Positions 55,745 through 64,000 of a stretch of 64,000 nt of DNA are shown piece after piece. The translations under genes and the position numbers were made by a program. This DNA is from Botryotinia globosa. Its lineage: Eukaryota > Ascomycota > Leotiomycetes > Helotiales > Sclerotiniaceae. Location: positions 558,001 through 622,000 of the forward strand of contig RCSZ01000019.1 in assembly GCA_014898425.1 (NCBI GenBank). The letters run 5' to 3'. Position 1 is the stretch's first letter; every line of letters begins with the position of its first letter. Below the pieces are notes generated by a model. The model did no database searches. It worked only from the letters and a program-made list of their open reading frames with translations, and was not told the DNA's origin.

Positions 55745-57629
55745 TTGGGCAGAAATCTCAGAGAGGACCTGAGATCAATAGAGTTAGCAAATCATTATTA
55801 TGTGGTTTAGAAGGAAACGCCGAACGAAAATCCTCACCATTTGTCGCTAGGATCTTGGAGAAATAATCTCTTTTCATTTTCGTAGTGCCTTCAGGCTTAC
55901 GGTCGCGTAGAACTCTTTAGTAAATAGGATTCTAGTAAGTACTAATCATAATTGTTATTAGTAATCAGACAACTATTTGAATATGATATATAATAATAAG
56001 TATAATGAGTAGACCTCTTAGCAGTCAATTTGTTTCAATCGCATTTGTGTGGAATGGATACACCAAGTACCCATGTCACCACATATAGTCACGTGCTTGA
56101 ATTTCTATCCAAATAATCACGTGATTATAGACGTCATGAGCATGTGAAGAGATTGAAACCAGATACGATGTTGGACGATGAAACCGTTGAAGAGGCACAA
56201 CACTTTACGAGGATATCAAATATATAAACACACTATACATAGGTGAACATTGTATACTTTGCGCGTTGATAATCAGGATGCGACAGCCGTATGTGCAGTG
56301 ATGAGGTAGCAAGTAATCATGCATCAAAGATACAGGTCTTCTTTACTGATATTCTGCTTCCAGTCATCTGGTGTGTATACTTATGTATATACGTACGTAT
56401 GGAAGAAACAACTGCCAGATGGCTGGCACTGGATAACTTTACGATCGCAAAATTAAATCTTTTGGTTGGCCTTCTGATTCGATTCAGAAGAACCCAAGAA
56501 CCCCATGAACAATCTATCATTCATGTCTCTTTGCTTTCCTAGTTTTGACTCTCCTTATTTCAAACCCCTTTTTGAATATACAAGTAAGAACAAAATAATC
56601 GCCTGGCTGGTTCACTATACTATCACCCAAAAGGATCAATTCATGCATGCATGATCACCTGTTAGCAATCCGTTTGGATGAGTATCCAACAGCCTTAAAT
56701 ATGATAGTTTTGTTTTGATCACAATCTGGGCCGAGTTGTTGCGTCTTTTAATTCTAATACTTGGTATAACTAGCCATTAAGAACTTTCGGTACAATTATT
56801 GTTGTTCTCTCCTTCGTTGTCTTACGCAATTGAAAATTCCGATCTATCCTTCCGGTTCAAGGCAGATGACACAACTCATGGGAAATAGTAGATGAACTAA
56901 ATTAGTAATCTACAAAGATCAAAGTACTTCCAATTGGACTAATCTGATGAAGAGGTTCTCAAAAGTATCAGAATTCAAGTGTCTTCTGATAGAGCCCAAC
57001 TCTCCAATTCTCCTTTGCTTGTTTCACGATTTGATTCCCTTTTGCGACTTCCCTCATATGATATATCATCTGAAGTGAAACACGATTGGCTGAAGGCGAT
57101 GCGCATTCATCATCGGCTTTGTGTGTTATGGTACATGAGAGGATCGGTTACGAATTTCATCCGGGTCACTCAGATTTGAATTCCATCCGTCTTCGATTTT
57201 CTCTATAGTTGAATGGCAAGAATCTTTCACACTGCTCCCGAGTTGCTATTGCAATCTTGAGAAGGTCCTACCCATTTGTTTCAAAATTTATTCATTTGCA
57301 TAGTATTCCACACTCCTGTCTTTGCACCATAAGCCCATGGGCCACGCAGGAGAGTATCTTCCAACTTTGAAGTATGGCTGGCATTAGAGGTAGCTACTCA
57401 TGGTCCTTAGGGTCATCAAGCCCCAATATGAATATTTCAAATGCGGTAACTCTCCGCGGTTGTTGCGATGGAAGATTCAAAAGTTAAAGTTGTTGAAAAT
57501 AATATGAAGATTTGAGTACAATGTACCAGTCTTTAATGAAGCCTTCTTATTGTTTCTAAATGATATCTTTTAACGATGATAGCCTAGCCATGTGCTCTTC
57601 AAGTTGTGTTATGTAACATGCAAGTAAAA
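55745..57629. other. Convergent intergenic region
   Basis: About 1.9 kb without a gene; moderately AT-rich. Includes two E-box-like CACGTG sites near 56091-56122, one in the palindrome ATCACGTGAT. No tRNA or repeat is recognised. Confidence 0.5.
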
Positions 57630-59255
57630 TTATCCGGATATCCACTCGTGTTCAAGACAGTCCTCAACTGTCAATCTTTTTTCAAAGTCTACCTCCAACA
57701 TTCCCGCCAAAAGATCGACTACTTCTTGACTGATAGGCCGACCCAGCGAACCGCTCTCGAAATCGAGGGACACTTTGCCGTTTTCAATCATCAACCTCGT
57801 ATTTTTCCTCTGTTGTTTCTCATCATCCACTGGCTCAACGGAATCAAAAGGAAGATAGCCCACTAGGCATTGAAAGAGGGAGACCCCTGCTGCCCAAAGG
57901 TCTACCTCGAATCCTAAACCAGTAATTTGAAGTTCCTTGCTGAAGCATTCCGGTGCCATATCTAAATCAGTTAGGGGATGAACCAAAAGCAAGCGTAGTG
58001 CCCTAGTTGGTAACCAACTAGTACAGAGGTACGGGGGTAAGACAGGGGTTCGATGGTTCAGACTCTCTTTAAATAGGGGTAGTATCAAATTGAAATCTTT
58101 GACCCACTAGGACCACCAATGTGCCTTCAAATATTGATATCTTCTCAAATATCAATTTCAGATGGGATAGGATGAGAACTTACAATGCAATGTTCCTTTT
58201 CTATGATGAAGTTAGCAAATACCATTGTCATTTTGTATCGTATCTTGTATTCACCTTGAGGGTTTCTTGTTTCTTTTGCCACCTACCAAATGGTCTGCCA
58301 AGCCGAAGTCTGCTATCATCATACGTCCACCCGAGCCGCGCCCAAGGATCATATTTCCTGGCTTTATATCGCGATGCAGGATGTTTTTAGATTTCTATAA
58401 ATGTGATTAGCACACTCTTTTCGACTTCTGCATTGGCCTTCTTGTGTCAGGGTTCCTACCAAGTATTCGAGCCCCAATAGAATGTCCTTGAAGTAAATTT
58501 TCATTTGAGTCTCTTCGATGTATCCTTTCTCGCCAAACATGTTGCACATGGTCTTCTGCCCTAATTCCATCACCATTCTGGGGACTTCGTCTATGTCTGT
58601 GTAGAAATCATAAACACGAATAATCGATGCGTGATTCAAATCCTTGTGCAAATTCCACTCTCGGTGTAATGATGCCTTTTCTGTATGTTTCAATTCCATC
58701 TTGAAGGCAAATAGCTTGTTTGTAGCTCTCTCCTCGGTTGAACATACAACTGCAAAACCGCCTTTACCAATAACCCTAAGAATTTTATAATCTTGGTCGA
58801 ATGGTTTTTTAATGAGACGACCTTGCTTGAAGGTAGTTAGATGCGAACCTGGATGCAGTTTAGCTTGTCTTCGGGGGCAGCGTCGAGTTGTTCCTTTCAG
58901 AGGTTGGGGTTTGGATGCTGAGTTGAAACGGCCAACGTTAAGCGACAACTGGTTCGCGCCTGCGATTTTGGCAAGTCAGCAAGTCTATTCCACAGACATC
59001 TGCAAATTTAGAGTGACTTGGTATGATTGAATCTATACAAGATAGAGAATGGCATGCATAGGTTCATTCAACAGCTTGATGTGGAACGACGAAAGGGAGA
59101 ATAGCAAGATAAATTTAAATCTAAGACTCACCAGTATTTGCCGTCACAGAAGGAGCTGAAGTAGCTCGAGTATAAGGCGAATTTCGCCATTTCCTGGGGT
59201 CATAAACTATATCTTCGGCGGACGAAGTATCCTTAGAGGCATTTTGATTACCCAT
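57630..59255 (-). CDS. Serine/threonine protein kinase with 17-nt microexon
   Basis: Exons are 59255-59132, 58959-58460, 58394-58255, 58200-58184 (17 nt) and 57961-57630; all GT-AG and in phase, 370 residues. The exon 3 donor must be GTGAAT at 58254; the earlier GTAGGT would shift the frame and lose the T-loop. All kinase landmarks are present: GKGGFAVV at 106-113, Lys128 in FAFKMELK, the helix C Glu142, ILHRDIKPGN with Asp217, ADFGLAD with Asp237, GTLHYMAPE at about 257-265, DLWAAGVSLFQCLVGYLPF, and a final RLTVEDCLEHEWI. The overall pattern is CaMK-like. The N-terminus MGNQNASK could be N-myristoylated on Gly2. No regulatory domain follows the kinase domain. Substrate and pathway are unknown. 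Confidence 0.9.
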
Positions 59256-60999
59256 TGCTCGATTTTTGATAACTATGTTGGATGGAGTCTTGAAGAATGA
59301 TGATGTTGGTTCTTAAGTCTAGGTCTTTCGGATTTTTCTGAATGAATATATTTGAGGCCTGGGTAATATATATATATGTGTTCTAGGAATTCCTATTTGG
59401 ACTGCCCTAAATCACACTTTAGTCTAGATTCGAACTAATAATCTACTCAGATAATCAATGATGTCGTGGTTCGAGCTAGTGCTTCCTAGGTCTCTTTAGT
59501 CCCTCCGAATTCTACGCCGCGATGATGAGTCAGTTGGAACATGTCGAACCAAACAACATCGATTCGAGAGTTCCCAATTGTCAATTTTTACTTGGATTGT
59601 ACGTTTCAAGCACTTTGAGTATTATTTTATGACTAGATTGTTCATGAGTGAACGTCCTTGCGTATTCCTCGCCCTTTCACTCATCTGTCAAACGTAATTA
59701 CTAGGGAAGTACTAAACTTTAGCTTCTGTCAAGCGTCCCTCTGCTCATTAGCCGGAACCTAATTCAAGAGAAAGCCACAATTTCCCCAGACCCAATTCTT
59801 TTTTGCGTGTGTAGGATTGAATTTTTCACTCATATAGCTCTTTTGATTCATCAATTTGTTGGAATTCATAAAATTACGCTTCTAAATAGATAAAAGATCT
59901 GCCTCAAACGGGAGACGAAAGACAGGATATGACAGCTGAAGATACCCACGCGTCAGATGGTATACAATTCAAAGTGATTTTTCAGGCTCCGCATTTGGCT
60001 GAGTGTGATGCACAATTAATGCTTGATGATGATATCTCTAGCTCGTAGAATGACAAGCAAGAAGGAAGATCGATAGTGATTGTAAAGGTTCTCGTTCGAG
60101 ATTTGGTAAATTTCAACTTCGAATCGAGAATTAATCACCTTTTCCCAGAATACAGCAATTTACAAGTGATGCTTGTGATGACAGAAAGACTTTGTTTCAC
60201 GCTGTTCTCACTCGATCCTCTCATTGTTACCTTTAGTGTCAAGCAGTTATCTAAATTTCTCCGAGTCTATTCTACCGAGACGGCGACAAAGATGCTCTTC
60301 CTAATCGAAGCCAAATTCATCAAATACTTGGCACCCATAAAAGTGGTTCTCGACGTTAAGAGCTATGATCCTTATTCGGCCGGTCAAATTATTTAGGTGC
60401 TGAGCGTGAGGAAACCTACTTCAACTCAACGTTCACAAGTAAACTCAACCAAAGTTATGTTCATTATATGACATACGAAATGATGGATGATATTAAATTA
60501 AAGTCAGATAGACTTGTTAAATACATATAAAAATATACAAGATTAAAACATAAATATTCCAACGCTCATATTTTATTGCACAGCAAAAAATATACCTTCA
60601 AACTTCCAGCAGCAGATACATAAATTAGTGCTTGTGTCTTCTGTGATAAGGACTTGTACCGGCCTACAATTCAGTTCTTTCTTCAAGGCCATATCCAGAT
60701 GCCTTTGTTGAATGAAATCATGAGAAGCTTGATGTTGCGAGAAGGTTGTACCAGCATGCAGAAAGTTGGCCGTGGAATGGGAGAATCATCGACAAAATCT
60801 TCCAGGGGACAACCAATGTTGTCACAGGCGGCAACGACCTGAAAGCGAGCCTATGGAAACTCCTAGTATGCCGATCTACAGATGTTCATGTGTTGATGTT
60901 GTGCATGGAATTCGCAGCTGTTAACTTGCGTAAGACTCATTTGGAAATTGTCTTATAATGAAGCAAGCTGTCGACACAAGGATTAATTTCATAGGATGG
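59256..60999. other. Intergenic region, no supported gene
   Basis: About 1.7 kb. One open frame (60076-60396, +) starts only at GTG and matches nothing I recognise. AT-rich around 60480-60600. Confidence 0.5.
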
Positions 61000-61995
61000 C
61001 TATATGTGAGAGTACGTCAATGGTAGATCAGATTGGTACATTCCGAGTCTGCCTGTATCCCGATGTAGGTCGCTTTTGAGATATGGGTACCCTCTTGGTC
61101 GACTACTAGCAGGTACCCTTCGATCCTGAGAGCTCGTGCTTGAGTTGGAAGAGGCATAGATCACACGTTCCGAACTACCCATTAGACGCGGAGATGTTCT
61201 AGCCTCTTCAAACTTTTTCTCTTCTACAACTGCCGTCATTAATGCTAGAATTGCAGGATCGTTTGCAGGATCATGATGCTTGGATTGCAAGGTAGAAGTA
61301 CCCTTAGAGGGATTCTTTTGTGATTGATGTCCGAGATAAGAAGAATTTGAAGACGTATTTCTTATCCAATTTGCTACCCTAGAGTCTAGCCTTTCATTCT
61401 GACGTGCTGGAGGATCAGGACTGTTCGAAACGCTTTGTACGCCGTTCTTTGTCATATCGTTCGATAACACTGATGGGGGGCAATGTGTACGAATGGCCGT
61501 TACCGGAGTCGCACCATAATTCTTCATCCTGGCCATCTCTGGTGAGATTCGTTCGTCGATGCTATCCGTGTTGTTGTATGTTTTCACTTGTGGCAAGTTT
61601 GGCACTCCAGGTATAAAAATTGGAGGGGGCCTGAAGCTTTTGATCTGTCGGGAGTTGGACTTCCAATCAGGAGAACTGTTACCTTCGGATCTCGTCGTCG
61701 CTGCATAGCTAGTAGAGTTGTTGCCAAATCCATTTTGTGATTCTGTATGAGATTTAGGATGATGAGGTGGAGTAAAAGTACTAGAGGTTTGTGGTGGATT
61801 TTTTCTAATGCCGGATGACGCGTTGGCTCTGTTATTCTGTCTTAGAGAGTGGTGTAACACGACAGTGATCTCAGCCGCTTCTTCACCGGGATTAACTGGA
61901 TCGAGTGTCTCGAGCCAAGCTGCGAGTATATCCATCTCCTGCTCATTGAGCTGGCGAGTGTATAATCGAGTGTTTCGGAGTATGTGAGACGACAT
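61000..61995 (-). CDS. Uncharacterised Ser/Asn/Pro-rich protein
   Basis: Single-exon gene of 331 residues with an ATG start. The N-terminal 55 residues look folded and helical (LYTRQLNEQEMDILAAWLETLDPVNPGEEAAEITVVLHHSL). The rest is low-complexity, rich in Ser, Asn, Pro and Thr, with short ordered islands (KSFRPPPIFIPGVPNLP; DPAILALMTAVVEEKKFEEAR). No known domain, signal peptide or membrane segment. The 996-nt open frame with typical codon use for the window supports it as real. It may be a regulatory or scaffold protein; nothing more can be said. Confidence 0.65.
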   Translation of the reverse strand: MSSHILRNTRLYTRQLNEQEMDILAAWLETLDPVNPGEEAAEITVVLHHSLRQNNRANASSGIRKNPPQTSSTFTPPHHPKSHTESQNGFGNNSTSYAATTRSEGNSSPDWKSNSRQIKSFRPPPIFIPGVPNLPQVKTYNNTDSIDERISPEMARMKNYGATPVTAIRTHCPPSVLSNDMTKNGVQSVSNSPDPPARQNERLDSRVANWIRNTSSNSSYLGHQSQKNPSKGTSTLQSKHHDPANDPAILALMTAVVEEKKFEEARTSPRLMGSSERVIYASSNSSTSSQDRRVPASSRPRGYPYLKSDLHRDTGRLGMYQSDLPLTYSHI

Positions 61996-63904
61996 TTTGT
62001 GCTAGAAAGGTGAAAGGTTCGAGTGGACTCAGAAACTTAACCCGACAACCGGCACCTGATTAGATGAAGCTAAAAAGAAGGACGTTTTAGAACGATGGCA
62101 AAAGAAAGCATACCGATTTGCGGAACACGGTCTCTTGAAACTGTTTCCTGTCGCGACAAAGTAGTCACTAGCTTTCCTCGAACTTCACCCCCGAGCGAGT
62201 AATCAATGGTAACTGGCCACAAGTTGTAACTTCGGTGAAGTTTCGATAATAAGTCTAGTTAATCTGAATGTCGTTGACGTTTAGGAAGGCGGGGACTTGT
62301 AAGCTTTCGTGATATTGTTTTAAGCTGGAGCGATGCTTGCCTTACTGACGATTATTGCATTTTTGGAGTAACGAGTTCCTTTACTCCTAGTTATATCTTG
62401 CCTCACTCCGCGAGCAAAAGCTAGTGAGATTTCAATTGGCGAATTGCAGCTCGTATGATGAGTTCATGAGCTTAACCCGACTCTTGTTAAAGCCGTCTGA
62501 TTTATGATAGGTTTATCGAATTGCCTGAAACATTACTTTTACTCCACCAGCGCCTAAACATCTGTATGATCAAGGTAAAACAAATGTACATGCATGACTG
62601 AAAGGGACTGTAGCAAAGACTGGACTTATTGATTGCATCTGATTGAGTTTGCCGCCCGGAAATAATCCAAGAATGACAAGGCTATTTATCCACATGCAAG
62701 AGGATTAGAGACTTGATTCTGAGAGCCCATAAATTGTTGTAACTGGCTAGTTTACAGGTGCTCCGACCAGGAAAGCGCTTACCGATAAGCATTCTGCGCC
62801 CAAAATCCGGCAGTTCGGTATTGGAGGCTTGATTCTGCAGTGACTGTGAAGTGCAAAACAGGCTGACGAGGAGCCGTTGGCAATACCCGAATCATGAGAT
62901 GAGACAATAAATGAATGAAGTTTAGCTATTGGAGTCAGGTCAAACAGCTAGTGTTTGATGAGGTGTGATTTGTTGTATCTACAAGGAGGATTCCTAAAAG
63001 AGTAGGTGCGGAAAAGGAGACCCGACAGTTTGGAAGCGAGAAATTCATCCTTGGACAAGAGAACCAATGAAAGCCTTGACATTTCGTAAGAGAAAAGGAT
63101 ATGGAACGATCGGCCTTTGTGAACTCCCGAGTTACTACACGGAAGGAGTATTGCATGAGTGAAATTTACAATAGGACGATGAGAACTTTAGACAACAGCG
63201 TTTAGCCATGCCATGTATATAAATATGAACAATGAGATTATGTCAGCCATGTATGCAGCACTTGCCTCTCGGAAGTCTCATACATTTTATCAGTCTTCCT
63301 TCAGGGACAACGAAGTCGAAAACTCCTTTTAAGAAAGATAGTAAATTTGTAAATAGGTAAGACTGCGAGTCAAGTTTTGTGCATGGATGGTCATGCACAG
63401 TGAAATCCTGTCATCTTCCACAGGCAAGCGAGGAAGCAAAGTCATGATTTCAAACTCTGGTGTTGTCATTCCGGAATGTATGATTGGGAGCTGATTCAAG
63501 AAAAACGGTATTAATTTGGTCTTTTGAGGTCACTGGAGAGCTTAACAGTGAAAATGTGGCATGTGCCAGGGACGTTGGAGATGATCATAAGATGCAGAGG
63601 AGGATCAAAAGGTCGAAATAGACAGTAATATTTTGAAAATGCACAGAGAGCCGAATGGAAATAGCCCGCATGCTTCAATAAACATTTAACAAATAATGTT
63701 TACAGCTTCCTAGATGTAAATTCTCGGCGCCCAGTGTCGCACGAACAGCCGCCCCTTTTTGAGCCGAACCATACTCCAGACTCCACGCTTATATTACCAA
63801 GAAAACAACAGGTGCCAAATATTCATACACACTCCCAAACCTAGATTCATAACTATCAAGATGGTTCCTCCCTTAGCGATGATGACCCTATTACACTGAA
63901 TACG
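61996..63904. other. Intergenic region, no supported gene
   Basis: About 1.9 kb between an unrecognised gene and the partial SNARE gene; short open frames only. Confidence 0.5.
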
Positions 63905-64000
63905 TTACCTCAGGAAGTGTAAGACAGCCCAACAAAAGGCAAAAAATATCACCACCCCAATTCCAAAAATCCATTTGTCCTGCTTCGCACGTCTCTCAAT
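63905..64000 (-). CDS. BOS1: C-terminus of a BOS1/membrin-like SNARE (partial)
   Basis: The last 31 codons plus TAA of a gene that continues beyond the right edge. The visible end reads IERRAKQDKWIF followed by a hydrophobic tail anchor (GIGVVIFFAFCWAVLHFL) and one Arg. The combination I-E-R/K-R-x-x-Q-D-K-(W/Y)-I-F before a C-terminal membrane segment is what I know from membrin/Bos1, the SNARE of ER-to-Golgi transport. Too short for proof; another tail-anchored SNARE remains possible. Confidence 0.6.
   Translation of the reverse strand: MERRAKQDKWIFGIGVVIFFAFCWAVLHFLR

Noticed and set aside
57985..58075. tRNA-like stretch (ggttcga, inverted repeat ctagttggtaaccaactag)
   Set aside because: No acceptor or D-arm pairing; it lies within the 222-nt kinase intron. 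The inverted repeat is noted but too short to interpret.
57961..58254. Kinase gene read as a frameshifted pseudogene
   Set aside because: With the donor at 58254 and a 17-nt microexon all landmarks of an active kinase are restored in one frame.
60076..60396. 106-codon + strand frame
   Set aside because: Begins at GTG with a stop just upstream; no domain or splice evidence.

Overview
The window looks like a nuclear contig of a filamentous ascomycete. The genes carry short spliceosomal introns (about 50-100 nt) with GTRNGT donors and CTAAC/CTGAY branch points. Gene content is typically fungal (PAT1, KRE2-type mannosyltransferase, SHE9, MIA40, OM14-like, pepsin-like protease, BTB proteins). AT-rich blocks carry the transition-only signature of repeat-induced point mutation (RIP). 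I lean towards Leotiomycetes (Sclerotiniaceae, Botrytis/Sclerotinia type) from protein and base-composition familiarity only; this was not tested.

Layout. 1-2.5 kb: 3'-truncated PAT1 (-). 4.4-5.8 kb: GT15 mannosyltransferase (+). 6.4-7.1 kb: mitochondrial ribosomal protein uS12m (+). 8.2-11.8 kb: secreted GH35 beta-galactosidase with nine exons (+). 12.2-13.6 kb: SHE9/MDM33 (-). 14.3-15.2 kb: HAD phosphatase (+). 15.4-16.1 kb: GNAT acetyltransferase (-). 16.4-17.5 kb: decayed Tc1/mariner-like element with TA target duplication. 18.0-20.0 kb: flavin monooxygenase with an NTF2-like N-terminal part (+). 20.0-27.2 kb: gene-poor, with four intron-containing tRNA genes (Ile-AAT twice in inverted orientation, Ser-TGA, Pro-TGG), a G4-prone minisatellite, a glycine-zipper/SR protein and a 392-bp hAT-like MITE. 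27.3-37.4 kb: Lys/Glu-rich nuclear-type protein (-), BTB protein (+), OM14-like (-), MIA40 (-), thiamine pyrophosphokinase (+), GMP synthase (+). 37.8-44.5 kb: one complete but heavily RIP-mutated Ty3/gypsy retrotransposon on the - strand, with 142-bp LTRs and an ATAAA target duplication. 44.8-46.2 kb: secreted aspartic protease (-). 46.2-50.8 kb: gene desert. 50.8-53.4 kb: DUF4139 mucoidy-inhibitor-like protein with an FG/GLFG-repeat insert (-). 54.8-55.7 kb: SDR gene broken by an in-frame stop (+). 57.6-59.3 kb: Ser/Thr kinase with a 17-nt microexon (-). 61.0-62.0 kb: unrecognised protein (-). Right edge: C-terminus of a BOS1-like SNARE (-).

There is no operon logic; these are independently transcribed genes. 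Four encode mitochondrial proteins (uS12m, SHE9, OM14-like, MIA40). Three of those have a TCAYGTGA E-box 120-165 bp upstream of the start codon. MIA40 and the thiamine pyrophosphokinase share a 427-bp divergent promoter region. The GNAT and monooxygenase genes are divergent, and the mariner relic sits between them.

The observations I find most worth following are the FG/GLFG insert in the DUF4139 protein, the three independently bounded transposons of different classes, the nonsense-interrupted SDR gene, and the kinase microexon. I did not find a CRISPR array, rRNA, biosynthetic cluster or convincing new defence system.
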